Shown here piece after piece: positions 1-9,123 of a stretch of 64,000 nucleotides of DNA. Positions within the stretch are counted from its first letter, which is position 1; every line of letters starts with the position of its first letter. A model generated the notes under the pieces. The model saw only the letters and a program-made list of their open reading frames with translations, did not search any database and had not been told where the DNA came from. The DNA is taken from NCBI RefSeq assembly GCF_002844575.1, contig NZ_PIQO01000001.1, positions 186,001 through 250,000 on the forward strand. Direction: 5' to 3'. The stretch comes from Heyndrickxia camelliae (lineage in GTDB: Bacteria; Bacillota; Bacilli; Bacillales; Bacillaceae_C). A program made the position numbers and the translations under genes.

Positions 1-1002
1 ACAATTGCATTATTCGGTGCCATTTATATTGGTTGGATGCCATTAGTATTTGCCGTCCTCTTCTTAAGAAGCGGTGTTCGTAAATTTTTTGCACCAGCTG
101 AATCAGCCATTCTACAAGGGATATTGGATAAAGATGATTATGCAACAGCTGCAGGTCTAAACCAAATGGTATCTAGTATTTTTATGCTTTTCGGAAGCGG
201 TCTCGGAGTCATTGCCTATAAGCTTACCGGAGTATACGGAGCTGTTATTATTGATGCAATTTCGTTTTTCATCAGTGCTATTCTAATAAAAGCGAATCGT
301 TTTGAAGAGAAGGTGAGGATGCCTAATGGAAGGCATACATGGAAGGATATGAATATTTCCCTAGTGTTTAAGGATTTTAAATCCGGTGCTCGGTATATTC
401 TGAACCATAAGCTGTTACGCTCCTTGATAGTTGGTTTTATTGTTTTTGGGGTAGCAAACGGAGGCTTTTCCGTAATTCCAATTTTTATTTTGAAATATAA
501 ACTCGCGCCAAACACCTATGAAGAATATTCGGTGTTAATTGGAATTATATTCGGGTGCGGAGTTTTAATCGGCAGTGTGATTAGCTCTATTCTCGTTCAA
601 AAATATAAGTTCCATCACTTAATTATTATTGGGTTGCTTATTTCTGGAGGGTTTGTTGCTCTAGCTGGATTTGCAACATCTATCCCTGTGTTTTTAAGTC
701 TAACATTTATCTCAGCACTTGCGTTGCCTGTTATAAATGTATCAATTGGTGGATGGTTGCCGAGCATTGTAGATCCTACGCTGATGGGAAGGGTCCAAGG
801 TTGGATTGATCCATTGATGATGTTATCTCAAACCATTACCTTAGCATTTATCGGAATCGCATTTCAAAAGTTTCTTAGTATTGAGGCGTTATTCTGCATT
901 GTTGGTGCTGCCTTAATGTTACCAGCAGTCTATTATATAATTGTTTTGCCGAAATTAGTAAAAGGCAGTACTGTTACGACGGAAAAATCTCCTGCTATGT
1001 AA
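1..1002 (+). CDS. MFS transporter, 5'-truncated by the window edge
   Basis: The reading frame is open from base 1, so the true start lies outside; an internal ATG at 37 is not the natural start. About 333 residues remain, with alternating hydrophobic stretches that I read as roughly eight membrane helices, and a charged central loop (around residues 95-120) typical of the middle of a 12-helix major facilitator protein. The fold resembles the macrolide-efflux/enterobactin-exporter type of MFS drug exporter, but the substrate cannot be told from the sequence. A strong terminator follows directly. Family call is fairly sure; function is inference. Confidence 0.75.
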   Translation, partial: TIALFGAIYIGWMPLVFAVLFLRSGVRKFFAPAESAILQGILDKDDYATAAGLNQMVSSIFMLFGSGLGVIAYKLTGVYGAVIIDAISFFISAILIKANRFEEKVRMPNGRHTWKDMNISLVFKDFKSGARYILNHKLLRSLIVGFIVFGVANGGFSVIPIFILKYKLAPNTYEEYSVLIGIIFGCGVLIGSVISSILVQKYKFHHLIIIGLLISGGFVALAGFATSIPVFLSLTFISALALPVINVSIGGWLPSIVDPTLMGRVQGWIDPLMMLSQTITLAFIGIAFQKFLSIEALFCIVGAALMLPAVYYIIVLPKLVKGSTVTTEKSPAM

Positions 1003-1013
1003 TTTATATGTTA

Positions 1014-1047
1014 AAAAAAGCAACTCTCTTTTTGAAGTTGCTTTTTT
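1014..1047 (+). terminator. Rho-independent terminator of the MFS gene
   Basis: A 12-bp perfect stem (1014-1025 with 1036-1047), ten-base loop, whose 3' arm ends in a run of six T. It sits 12 bases after the MFS stop codon. Confidence 0.85.
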
Positions 1048-1123
1048 AGTTATCTTTGAAATTTATTAAATGTAACCATGCGGCATACCTTCCGAAACAT
1101 GATTGATAATAGAAGTAATTTTC

Positions 1124-1338
1124 CTTTTCCCCGATGCGGATGGGGAAGGGGCTTGCACTGTTATTGATGTCTAGATTCAGCGCCTATCGCCTAGTGAATT
1201 TCTCCGTCGATAAGTCAACATCAGCTCGTGAACTACCTCGCTGTGTTTCCTTTATCTCAGTCAAAGACTCCGAAGTTGAAATTTGAAGAGCTAATTTCAC
1301 TCATCCATACGCCGATAACCAAGGGGCTTGCGCTTTTC
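1124..1338. repeat. Bacillaceae-type dispersed intergenic repeat
   Basis: The 444-base gap before fumC holds no credible gene. It contains a GC-rich hairpin (1124-1132 with 1142-1150, including G-T pairs) followed by a block from about 1167 to 1338 beginning TCTAGATTCAGCGCCTATCG and ending CCAAGGGGCTTGCGCTTTTC. This layout (TCTAG...CAGCGCCTA ... GGCTTGCGCTTTTC) resembles intergenic repeats I know from Bacillaceae genomes. A diverged piece recurs at 23413-23470: 19 of 21 bases match between 1285-1305 and 23413-23433. It is non-coding; its function is unknown. Confidence 0.6.
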
Positions 1339-1446
1339 GTATAAGCATTCCGCATGAACTTTAAAAATAATTATGAGAAAATAAACATGAAAACGGAATA
1401 AATAGGAAACAAATGTATAGTGTATGACGTTAAGGAGGAATGTATA

Positions 1447-2832
1447 ATGGAATATCGCATTGAAAGAGATACCTTAGGAGAAATGAAAGTTCCGGCAGAT
1501 AAATATTGGGGTGCCCAAACCCAAAGAAGTAAAGAAAATTTCCCGATTGGTTCGGAGAAAATGCCAATGGAAGTTGTTCGTGCGTTTGCGCAGTTGAAAA
1601 AAGCCGCAGCGATTGCTAATCAAAAACTCGGAAAGCTTTCCGCAACAAAAAGAGATGCAATTGTGAAGGCTTGTGATGAAGTATTAGAAGGAAAATTTGA
1701 TGACCATTTCCCACTTGTTGTTTGGCAAACAGGAAGCGGTACACAATCTAATATGAATGTAAATGAAGTTGTTGCTAGAAGAGCAAATGAAATCTTGAAA
1801 GAGAATAATAGTGAAGAGAAAATTCATCCAAATGATGATATTAATATGTCGCAAAGTTCTAATGATACATTCCCAACTGCCATGCATATTGCTGCTTTTC
1901 ACGAATTGCAGACAAGATTATTACCGTCATTAGAGCAGCTTAAAAACACTTTATTGCAAAAAGAACAGGCATTCATGGATATTATTAAAATCGGACGCAC
2001 ACATCTTCAGGATGCTACTCCACTTACGCTTGGACAAGAGATTAGCGGTTGGAGAGCCATGCTGGAAAAAAGTGAGCAAATGATTAAAGAAAGTTCGGAC
2101 CATATTTTAAACTTGGCAATTGGAGGAACCGCAGTAGGTACAGGAATAAATGCAGACCCTAAATTTGGGGAGGAAGTAGCAAAACAATTAAACGAGCAAA
2201 TGGGCTATTCATTTCGTTCATCTAATAACAAATTCCATGCCTTAACTAGTCATGATGAATTAGTGCATGTACATGGTGCTTTAAAAGGATTAGCTGCAGA
2301 TTTAATGAAAATTGCTAATGATGTTAGATGGTTAGCAAGCGGACCAAGAAGCGGCATCGGCGAAATCTCCATCCCTGCGAATGAACCAGGAAGCTCCATT
2401 ATGCCTGGTAAAGTGAATCCAACACAAAGTGAGGCGCTTACAATGGTGGCGGTTCAAGTATTTGGAAATGATGCAGCAATTGGATTTGCAGCCAGCCAAG
2501 GAAACTTTGAATTAAACGTGTTCAAACCAGTTATCATCTATAATTTTCTGCAATCCTTACATCTTCTTGCAGACAGTATGAAATCATTTGATGAAAGATG
2601 TGCAGTGGGAATTGAGCCAAATAAAGAGGTTATCACTCAAAATGTCAACCGTTCCTTAATGTTAGTGACAGCTCTGAACCCTCATATTGGCTATGAAAAG
2701 GCAGCTGAAATTGCAAAATTAGCGTTTAAAGAAGGTACTACGTTAAAAGAAGCTGCAATTAAAACAGGATATTTAACCGAAGAACAATATGATCAGTGGA
2801 TTGATCCGAGCAAAATGGTTAATTTAAAATAA
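1447..2832 (+). CDS. fumC: Class II fumarate hydratase
   Basis: 461 residues. Catalyses reversible hydration of fumarate to L-malate in the TCA cycle, in the cytosol, as a homotetramer. Visible hallmarks are the N-terminal WGAQTQRS segment, the [12 protein letters not shown] substrate-binding motif, the second region around [10 protein letters not shown], and the fumarase/aspartase signature [11 protein letters not shown] near residue 320. The start at 1447 is chosen because AAGGAGG at 1432-1438 lies eight bases upstream and the family begins with [12 protein letters not shown]-like sequence; an earlier in-frame ATG at 1420 has no ribosome site. Monocistronic by spacing. Confidence 0.97.
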   Translation: MEYRIERDTLGEMKVPADKYWGAQTQRSKENFPIGSEKMPMEVVRAFAQLKKAAAIANQKLGKLSATKRDAIVKACDEVLEGKFDDHFPLVVWQTGSGTQSNMNVNEVVARRANEILKENNSEEKIHPNDDINMSQSSNDTFPTAMHIAAFHELQTRLLPSLEQLKNTLLQKEQAFMDIIKIGRTHLQDATPLTLGQEISGWRAMLEKSEQMIKESSDHILNLAIGGTAVGTGINADPKFGEEVAKQLNEQMGYSFRSSNNKFHALTSHDELVHVHGALKGLAADLMKIANDVRWLASGPRSGIGEISIPANEPGSSIMPGKVNPTQSEALTMVAVQVFGNDAAIGFAASQGNFELNVFKPVIIYNFLQSLHLLADSMKSFDERCAVGIEPNKEVITQNVNRSLMLVTALNPHIGYEKAAEIAKLAFKEGTTLKEAAIKTGYLTEEQYDQWIDPSKMVNLK

Positions 2833-2884
2833 GATAGAAGAGCGTACATCTTGCTTAGGCTGTTAGCGCTAAATAAAAATAGAG

Positions 2885-2908
2885 GGGAGACACTCATAAG
2901 TGTCTCCC
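2885..2908 (-). terminator. Terminator hairpin between fumC and the ssp gene
   Basis: Perfect 10-bp stem GGGAGACACT/AGTGTCTCCC with a four-base loop. Read on the minus strand it is followed by a T-rich tract (2870s), so it fits best as the terminator of the ssp gene, though it may also stop fumC transcripts. Confidence 0.7.
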
Positions 2909-2934
2909 AAGCCATTATTATATTTTATTTTCAA

Positions 2935-3141
2935 TTATTGACGGAAGCTACCGCCTAATTGTTGCTCAGCCATTTGAACAAGGCGTTTTGTGATTTCTCC
3001 TCCAACAGATCCGTTAGCGCGAGAAGTTGTGTCTGCACCAAGGTTTACACCGAATTCTGAAGCAATTTCATACTTCATTTGATCAATTGCTTGTTCTGCT
3101 CCAGGAGCTAGTAAGTTGTTAGAATTGTTGCTACGTGCCAT
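2935..3141 (-). CDS. ssp: Alpha/beta-type small acid-soluble spore protein
   Basis: 68 residues. These proteins coat forespore DNA, protect it from UV and are degraded at germination. Visible are the [14 protein letters not shown] block containing the GPR protease recognition region and the C-terminal [20 protein letters not shown] block. The start at 3141 (MARSNNSN) follows a GAGGAG ribosome site; longer frames upstream are not family-like. It lies next to yheE-type genes as sspB does in B. subtilis, but the paralogue name cannot be fixed. Expected to be expressed under sigma-G. Confidence 0.95.
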   Translation of the reverse strand: MARSNNSNNLLAPGAEQAIDQMKYEIASEFGVNLGADTTSRANGSVGGEITKRLVQMAEQQLGGSFRQ

Positions 3142-3422
3142 AATTCTGTCATCTCCTCGTTGAAATTTTTTGGTTGGTTGGGTTAGCTGGATTTGCACCA
3201 GCACACAAATAAACTTGTGACCATCTATGGTATAACCCAATGTTTGTTTATGCTTGATGTGTGGCTGTTTGCTGCTTGTACTAGTATTATGTTTTTTTCT
3301 AAATAAAATATACAAGAAAATAAATAGGAAAATTATTCCGCGATTTCACTCCATTACAGAATGATTTATTGAAAGAATACACACCATAAATGTAAATAGT
3401 ATTTTGAAAAAGGGTGATTCTT

Positions 3423-3674
3423 ATGCAGTGGTGCGAATTATGTAACGGTGTTTCGGATTGGACGATTCCTTGTATACAATGTGGCGAAGAGATGGAGGAT
3501 CAAGGGCGTATATATGATTATTATGATGACTATAGTCCTTATATGGAAATTGATATAATAAAATTAGAAGATGGTGACCCAACTAGTTCAAAACGACCTG
3601 AATGTGTACATTTGTTTAAATGCAGAGAATGCGGCTTTGATTATAAAAAAACCATTGAGTACCATTCAAATTAA
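3423..3674 (+). CDS. Small hypothetical protein with zinc-ribbon cysteines
   Basis: 83 residues from ATG 3423, preceded by AAAAGGGTG; a GTG at 3414 overlaps this ribosome site and is rejected. Cysteines occur as two CxxC pairs at residues 4/7 and 17/20, and a further set C61, C67 and C70 (CRECGF), so one or two zinc-binding knuckles are likely. The middle (residues 25-52) is very acidic and tyrosine-rich. I do not recognise the family. It is alone between the ssp gene and msmX, with a terminator after it that better serves the opposite strand. Confidence 0.7.
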   Translation: MQWCELCNGVSDWTIPCIQCGEEMEDQGRIYDYYDDYSPYMEIDIIKLEDGDPTSSKRPECVHLFKCRECGFDYKKTIEYHSN

Positions 3675-3680
3675 TAAAAA

Positions 3681-3704
3681 AGCAATCGGAAAAAACCGAT
3701 TGCT
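3681..3704 (-). terminator. Terminator of msmX (A/T runs on both sides)
   Basis: Nine-bp perfect stem AGCAATCGG/CCGATTGCT with an A6 loop. On the minus strand it is followed by TTTTTT, placing it as the msmX terminator; it directly follows the stop of the small zinc-ribbon gene on the other strand. Confidence 0.75.
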
Positions 3705-3747
3705 AAAAACATATTTAGTAAGTAAAGGTATACTTGCAATTGTATAA

Positions 3748-4848
3748 TTAACCTACATTCAATTCTGTTTCTGTATCAAAGAAATGCGCTTTGTTCATAT
3801 CAAATGCTAAATCTACTTTATCTCCGATACGGATTTCGGTACGTGAATCAACTCTGGAAATAAATTCTTGTCCTTCAATTTGGGAATATAGCATTGTTTC
3901 AGCACCTGTTAATTCAGAAACTTCTATAGTAGCTTTAATTTTAGAACCTGGTGATGCATCAAGGAAAATAGGTTCGTCATGAATATCTTCCGGGCGAATT
4001 CCGAGTACGATATTTTTGCCTACATAGCCTTTTTCACGAAGAGTTTTCATTTTACCGTCTGGAACCGCAACTTTCACGTTATTTGATAGGATAAAGTTTC
4101 CGTCTTCCAATTTGCCTTTAAAGAAGTTCATAGCAGGAGAGCCGATGAATCCGGCAACAAACATATTAACTGGGTTGTCATATACTTCTTTTGGAGATCC
4201 GACTTGTTGGATTACTCCGTCTTTCATAATGACAATCCTAGTTGCCATTGTCATTGCTTCCGTTTGGTCATGTGTTACATAAATAGTAGTAGTGTTTAAT
4301 CTTTGGTGTAATTTTACAAGTTCAGCACGCATTTGAACCCTTAATTTTGCATCTAAGTTGGAAAGTGGTTCATCCATAAGAAAGACCTTTGCATCACGTA
4401 CAATGGCACGTCCTAAGGCAACACGTTGGCGCTGACCGCCTGACAATGCTTTAGGCTTGCGATTTAAATATTCTTCAAGACCAAGAATACTTGCAGCTTC
4501 CTTTACTCTCCGATCTATTTCAGCTTTTGGAACCTTTCTTAGTTTAAGACCAAATGCCATATTATCATATACACTCATATGTGGATAGAGCGCATAATTT
4601 TGGAATACCATGGCAATATCACGATCTTTCGGTGCTACATCATTGACACGTTTGTCATCAATGTAAAAGTCACCGTCAGAAATTTCCTCCAGTCCTGCAA
4701 TCATACGAAGTGTAGTAGATTTTCCGCAGCCAGAAGGACCAACGAACACGATAAATTCCTTATCTTTAATATGTAGATTAAAATCCTTAACTGCTGTTAC
4801 TTTATTGTCGTAAACTTTATAAACGTGTTCTAATTTTAATTCTGCCAC
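3748..4848 (-). CDS. msmX: Multi-sugar ABC importer ATPase (MsmX/UgpC family)
   Basis: 366 residues, the usual length. It energises several carbohydrate ABC importers as a shared ATPase subunit at the inner face of the membrane. Walker A GPSGCGKST (around residue 37), Q-loop QNYALYPHM, signature LSGGQRQRV, Walker B VFLMDEPLSNLD, H-loop VTHDQTEA, and a C-terminal TOBE/regulatory region from about residue 240. No permease or binding protein is adjacent, as expected for MsmX. Start is GTG at 4848 behind a G-rich ribosome site (revcomp of 4855-4862). It could equally be called ugpC. Confidence 0.93.
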   Translation of the reverse strand: MAELKLEHVYKVYDNKVTAVKDFNLHIKDKEFIVFVGPSGCGKSTTLRMIAGLEEISDGDFYIDDKRVNDVAPKDRDIAMVFQNYALYPHMSVYDNMAFGLKLRKVPKAEIDRRVKEAASILGLEEYLNRKPKALSGGQRQRVALGRAIVRDAKVFLMDEPLSNLDAKLRVQMRAELVKLHQRLNTTTIYVTHDQTEAMTMATRIVIMKDGVIQQVGSPKEVYDNPVNMFVAGFIGSPAMNFFKGKLEDGNFILSNNVKVAVPDGKMKTLREKGYVGKNIVLGIRPEDIHDEPIFLDASPGSKIKATIEVSELTGAETMLYSQIEGQEFISRVDSRTEIRIGDKVDLAFDMNKAHFFDTETELNVG

Positions 4849-4931
4849 TTTTATTCCCCCTCACTTTATTTATCTCTATAGTAAGGAAAGCCTTTTCATT
4901 TAGGTATGTACACTCTGCACAAAAATTCCGA

Positions 4932-5867
4932 CTAGTTTTTCGGCACTTTTTTGCTTTCATTTTCCACTCCACCGTAATCAAGGCAAGCAAGGTAGGTGGT
5001 CAAAGCACCAAGAAAGCTTCTTATATCGATTCCAGTTCTTTCAATAAATTTATCAATCTTATACTGCAAGCTGTTCCGGTGCATAAAAAGCTGCTTGGCC
5101 GTTTGACTCGTATTGGAATGATTCTCTAAGTAAAGTTTAATTGTATTCCACAAATCTTTATCTTCATCAAAGGCTTGGTAAATTTGGGCAAACAAAAGCT
5201 TCCTGAAAGAGATATCCACCTTTTTAAGTGCGAAAAGAGGAAGGACATTCTCGAATGTATAAATTCTTTCCTTTGTCTTTTCTAAAAGAGCGAAGTCAAA
5301 TAAATTTTTTTCTAACTGGTAAAGTCTTTTAAGTTGATAATCTAACGGACGGAATTGCCCGATGAAAAAATGAATGTTAAAGTAAAAATCTCCTTCAAAA
5401 GCTTGAATAGCAGAATAGAGCTCTTGGACAGTAAGTGCGAGAGGATGTTTACTTTCAATGATCATTCCTTCTTTCTGGGAAATGAAAATTGGAATGACGG
5501 GGTGTGAAAATATGTTATGAAAAGCTTCCTCAATATCCTTTAGTTCAAAATCTTCTTTATATCCTGAAATCGTATATTGAATAATCCGATATTCCACTTT
5601 ACTGGATTCATTTGGTATTTCAGCTTCAGAACTATTTAAGAAATTATACCATTCCTGAGCTCGTTTTCCCTGATTTAATTGCGTCGAATTAGAGTTAACA
5701 GGGAAGAGACAGCTCATTAGCTCTAATTCCGGCTTTGAAATATCTGCTTCGGGAATTGCTATATAGCTATTTTCTGTTTCAATATAAAAACAATAATAAT
5801 GGGGGAGCTGCAGCTGTGTAGGCTGTACAACGGCATTTGGATAATGCTCTTTCAATTGTTTTATCAT
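4932..5867 (-). CDS. PucR/CdaR-type helix-turn-helix regulator
   Basis: 311 residues. The C-terminal 55-60 residues (AKQLFMHRNSLQYKIDKF) match the helix-turn-helix of the PucR/CdaR family that controls sugar-diacid or purine use. The N-terminal 250 residues show no clear GAF or diguanylate-like motif and presumably sense an unknown ligand. Start ATG 5867 follows GAGGT. It lies upstream of msmX on the same strand with an 83-base gap, so it may influence carbohydrate uptake, but that is inference. Confidence 0.75.
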   Translation of the reverse strand: MIKQLKEHYPNAVVQPTQLQLPHYYCFYIETENSYIAIPEADISKPELELMSCLFPVNSNSTQLNQGKRAQEWYNFLNSSEAEIPNESSKVEYRIIQYTISGYKEDFELKDIEEAFHNIFSHPVIPIFISQKEGMIIESKHPLALTVQELYSAIQAFEGDFYFNIHFFIGQFRPLDYQLKRLYQLEKNLFDFALLEKTKERIYTFENVLPLFALKKVDISFRKLLFAQIYQAFDEDKDLWNTIKLYLENHSNTSQTAKQLFMHRNSLQYKIDKFIERTGIDIRSFLGALTTYLACLDYGGVENESKKVPKN

Positions 5868-5943
5868 ATCAATACCTCGTTTTGTATTTCTTATGAATTA
5901 TTGTATTAAAAATAAAAGAACCTTTCAAAAAATTTTGTGCACA

Positions 5944-5976
5944 CAAAAAAACAACCCCGCTATCAGGATTGTTTTG
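5944..5976 (-). terminator. Terminator after the 62-residue acidic gene
   Basis: On the minus strand an AAACAATCC/GGGTTGTTT stem (one G-T pair) is followed by further T residues. It separates the small gene at 5987-6175 from the PucR-type regulator. Confidence 0.65.
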
Positions 5977-5986
5977 AATACTCTAA

Positions 5987-6175
5987 CTACACTTCGGTTG
6001 GAGGATCTTCCTCGAATAAATCAATTGCTTCTTCAATATTGGTGGAGTCTTGGCGCATATGAACAGAACCGCCGGACAACCCTTCATTAACTATTCTATC
6101 TACATCTAAATAAGCTTTGTCTTTTCCTTCATAATGTGTGTCCGGTAAGAACTCCGGATCCTTGAACATTGACAT
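5987..6175 (-). CDS. Small acidic hypothetical protein
   Basis: 62 residues starting at ATG 6175 (MSMFKDPEF), nine bases after AAAGGAG; the ATG at 6184 abuts the ribosome site and a third at 6169 is too far. The sequence is acidic, soluble, without cysteine or membrane segment, and has a glycine-rich centre (LSGGSVHMRQD). I do not recognise a family with certainty; its position next to yheE and an ssp gene suggests a sporulation-linked role, which is inference only. Confidence 0.65.
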   Translation of the reverse strand: MSMFKDPEFLPDTHYEGKDKAYLDVDRIVNEGLSGGSVHMRQDSTNIEEAIDLFEEDPPTEV

Positions 6176-6310
6176 TGCAACCATCTCCTTTCGTGTTTAG
6201 TTTAAACATGGAGGGGATAGTTGCATTCATGTTTTAACTTGGTAAATAAATCCTGAATCTTGTGTGTTTGAGATTGAAATCCTTGATGCTACTTGCCGTG
6301 TTCCGCTTTT

Positions 6311-6523
6311 CTATTTGTCATATACGTGATAAAGCATAATCTCGTGGATTTGTTTTTTTATTTCGTCTTCATTTTCTGGATTAAATCTTTCTGTTTTCCA
6401 CTCAATTTTTCCATCTGGGTGATACACTCCAGTAATTATTTGTTTCTGATAATAAAAGGAGAAGGACCAACCTGGCAAGTTATCATTTGAATATAAGGAT
6501 TTGTATTGGAAATGTTGGATCAA
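6311..6523 (-). CDS. yheE: YheE-type conserved protein
   Basis: 70 residues: MIQHFQYKSLYSNDNLPGW at the N-terminus and HEIMLYHVYDK at the end, with the pattern YHPDGKIEW in the middle. Matches what I recall of B. subtilis YheE and occupies the same place, downstream of the yheC/yheD-type genes. Start is TTG 6523 preceded by a strong AAGGGGGGCT ribosome site; there is no usable ATG. Function unknown; B. subtilis neighbours are sporulation genes. The gap to the upstream ATP-grasp gene is 46 bases, so it is probably the last gene of that operon. Confidence 0.75.
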   Translation of the reverse strand: MIQHFQYKSLYSNDNLPGWSFSFYYQKQIITGVYHPDGKIEWKTERFNPENEDEIKKQIHEIMLYHVYDK

Positions 6524-6569
6524 TAATACTAGCCCCCCTTGAATCTTGTTATATCCATTATATCGTATA

Positions 6570-7754
6570 TTAAGAATTGGTGAGCTCGTAAAATAGCTGA
6601 ATTAGTTTTGTCATTTTTTTTCTTTCAATTTCTGATTCATCAAATTTCATTGGTTTTGCATTCACCTCGAATATCCAAAGCTTTCCATCCGTATCCATAC
6701 CAACATCTATTGAAAATTCTCCAAAAAAACCTAGATGATGGGAAAGAGACTTTCCGCATTCTTCTACAATGCTTTTAAAATCATGCACTAGTCGTCTATG
6801 TGTACTAATATGGAAAGGAAAGATTTCTCCTCCCTTAGAAACATGGGTTGTAATACCGTCTTTACTAGCCATTCTGACCCCAATGCCTGTGATTTTATAC
6901 TGGCCATTCTCAAAATGGGAAAGGATACGAAAATCATACTTTTTTCCGTTGATTAAATCACTGTCGATTGCTTTTTGTGCAATATATGCCTGATTCAAAC
7001 AATGATTTTCTAAGTAGCGAAGAAGCATTGGATAGGTTGTTAGATATTCAATTTTTGCATTCGTGCGAATTTGAAATTTATTATCTCTTACACGAGTTAA
7101 TAATTTAATACCATTCCCTTGAGAACTTTTGGTAGGTTTTAAATATAGTCTTTTGTGTGATTGTAAAAATTCCCTAAAGGCACTGCTGTCTTTTTCGATA
7201 AGGATGGTTTCTGGTAATAAAGATTTTAGTTGATCATGTTGGGAGAAAATTTGGTGCATTAAAAATTTATCTATAAATCCTGGGTTAAAGAGGATAATAT
7301 CGTTATTTTTAATCCATTGAACATGTTGTATAAAAGCTTCTTCCATTTCTTGTTTTCTGAATGAAATACGATTATAAACTAACTGTGGATAGGGAAAAGC
7401 AGCTTGAATCCATATCTCTTTTTCTGTACAATAACAGATTCCATTGATATAATCCTTTTCACAATCATCAAGGCTATAAAGAAAGGAAATTCCGCCTTGT
7501 TTTTGTAATTCTTTTTGAATACCGATATAAAGCTCACTGTCCCCGATTACCTCAGAACGTCTGTTTCGACTTATTAATATGCCTATCAGTGGACCAATCC
7601 TCATTTTATTTGTTTTCATTTTAAAAAGATGGAAAGGTGTGACATCTTCATCCAGACAAGGAAGTAATTCATCATTTTTCCCCCAAAAATATGGTCCATT
7701 CTTTTTATCTGTATGAATGAAAGTGTTCTTTTTGGGATGAAAATAAATTTTCAT
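6570..7754 (-). CDS. YheC/YheD-family ATP-grasp protein, copy 1
   Basis: 394 residues. First counted from the left of four paralogues but last transcribed. ATP-grasp features: nucleotide-binding loop KPTKSSQGNGI near residue 210 and the metal-binding end WIFEVNAKPMKF near residue 370. The N-terminal part carries GPLIGILISR, shared with the family. Members are linked to the Bacillus spore coat; ATP-grasp enzymes usually ligate a carboxylate to an amine, but no substrate is known. Its ATG overlaps the stop of copy 2 (ATGA), so the two are translationally coupled. Confidence 0.88.
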   Translation of the reverse strand: MKIYFHPKKNTFIHTDKKNGPYFWGKNDELLPCLDEDVTPFHLFKMKTNKMRIGPLIGILISRNRRSEVIGDSELYIGIQKELQKQGGISFLYSLDDCEKDYINGICYCTEKEIWIQAAFPYPQLVYNRISFRKQEMEEAFIQHVQWIKNNDIILFNPGFIDKFLMHQIFSQHDQLKSLLPETILIEKDSSAFREFLQSHKRLYLKPTKSSQGNGIKLLTRVRDNKFQIRTNAKIEYLTTYPMLLRYLENHCLNQAYIAQKAIDSDLINGKKYDFRILSHFENGQYKITGIGVRMASKDGITTHVSKGGEIFPFHISTHRRLVHDFKSIVEECGKSLSHHLGFFGEFSIDVGMDTDGKLWIFEVNAKPMKFDESEIERKKMTKLIQLFYELTNS

Positions 7755-9112
7755 AAAAACAATTCCTCAGGTGTTTTCATTGCTTTTTCTGTTAAAAAAA
7801 CGGCAAAGGATAAAGATAACTTCCTTGTTAAAACATCAAATTCCTTTAAATCCGGATGTTTAAAAATAGATCTTCCAGGCTTTGAATTTGCCTCAAATAG
7901 CCATATTTCTCCATTTGTGTCGATTCCAAAATCATATCCAATTTCTCCGATAATTCCTTCCATTTGTTCCTCAATAACAGACGCTAAATCAAGTGCAGCT
8001 TTTTCGAGTTTTTGTTTATATAATTGGTATTCCTCTTCATGGTCGAATACTTCTTCCATTGTTTTGACACTACCACCATTTTTAATATGTGTTGTAGGAC
8101 TTCCTTTGCCAGCTACTTTAGCTGCTAGTGCACTTACTTCCCACTGTCCATCCTTGTTTTTATTAACATGAACCCTAAAGTCAACCGGATGATTATTAAA
8201 CCGCATTAAAGTAATACCTTGCTGAACTACCATTCTTTCTAAATTTTTCTTTCCAAATATTTTTTTCATTAGTGCCTCTAATGATTTGAATTTCATTAAA
8301 TGATTGGTTTGATCATGATATCGGCAATAATAGGCTTGCTCTTCCCGATGATATAAAAGTTGATGTACTCCTAAGCCTAAACTGCCATTCATCGGCTTTA
8401 TATAGACATGCCCATATTTCGATAGCATCTGTTCGATTTGCGCAAAAGAAGAAAAAGGGAATGTCTCCGGTAAATATTTTTCAGCAATATCGCTTTGTAA
8501 TAATCTTTCATATACATCCAATTTATTGAAGAAGCCCGGATTATACCAAGGGATTAGATAATCTTGACTCATCCTTTCCTTTACCTTTCTGGAAGACTGT
8601 AGTCTTTCGCTCCTTCGATTTGGCAGTCGGTCATATGTGACATTTGGGAAAGGAACTTTTCTTGTCTCCCAACCATTTTTCGTAAAGAAATACCCTTCAA
8701 TCTTACCTTGCTCCCAGTTGATATGTTGTTCGCCAAACAAGAATGGGATGACCCCAACGGAAGATTGTACGGACAGAAGCTTTTCAAAAATAGGGGTTCT
8801 CTCTCCAATTGGTTTTATTTGATAAGGTGTAAAGCCGGAAGAAAAGATGCCAACGAGTGGTCCAATAACGAGAAGATCCTCTTGCTCGAAAAGATAGATA
8901 GAATTAATAAATTCCGGGAGTTCAAGTTTTCGTGCTAATCCTTTACTCATGGAAATAATATTTCGGCCATTGGGCTGCAACTCACATTTGGCTTCAATGA
9001 TATTGGAGCCAAATGAAATTCTTTGTACAGGGTTTTGCCTTTTCATGCTCACAGGTAAATAAAGCTTTAAACTTGATACATCAAAAAACTCTATGTTATA
9101 GCGGGCAGGCAT
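7751..9112 (-). CDS. YheC/YheD-family ATP-grasp protein, copy 2
   Basis: 453 residues from ATG 9112, seven bases after AGGAGG; the ATG at 9118 abuts the ribosome site. About 90 N-terminal residues form an extra beta-rich domain before GPLVGIFSSG. ATP-grasp loop KPMNGSLGLGVHQL near residue 235 and closing motif WLFEANSKPGRS near residue 420. Starts 11 bases after the stop of copy 3 and overlaps copy 1 by four bases, so it is operonic. Predicted cytosolic or coat-associated; substrate unknown. Confidence 0.88.
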   Translation of the reverse strand: MPARYNIEFFDVSSLKLYLPVSMKRQNPVQRISFGSNIIEAKCELQPNGRNIISMSKGLARKLELPEFINSIYLFEQEDLLVIGPLVGIFSSGFTPYQIKPIGERTPIFEKLLSVQSSVGVIPFLFGEQHINWEQGKIEGYFFTKNGWETRKVPFPNVTYDRLPNRRSERLQSSRKVKERMSQDYLIPWYNPGFFNKLDVYERLLQSDIAEKYLPETFPFSSFAQIEQMLSKYGHVYIKPMNGSLGLGVHQLLYHREEQAYYCRYHDQTNHLMKFKSLEALMKKIFGKKNLERMVVQQGITLMRFNNHPVDFRVHVNKNKDGQWEVSALAAKVAGKGSPTTHIKNGGSVKTMEEVFDHEEEYQLYKQKLEKAALDLASVIEEQMEGIIGEIGYDFGIDTNGEIWLFEANSKPGRSIFKHPDLKEFDVLTRKLSLSFAVFLTEKAMKTPEELFL

Positions 9113-9123
9113 CGTCATTCCTC

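Noticed and set aside
1124-1338. Insertion sequence remnant
   Set aside because: No transposase frame, terminal inverted repeats or target duplication visible; described as a non-coding repeat instead.
7713-8171. Plus-strand open frame of 152 codons inside the ATP-grasp genes
   Set aside because: Antisense to two clear ATP-grasp coding regions; low-complexity serine-rich product with no ribosome site.
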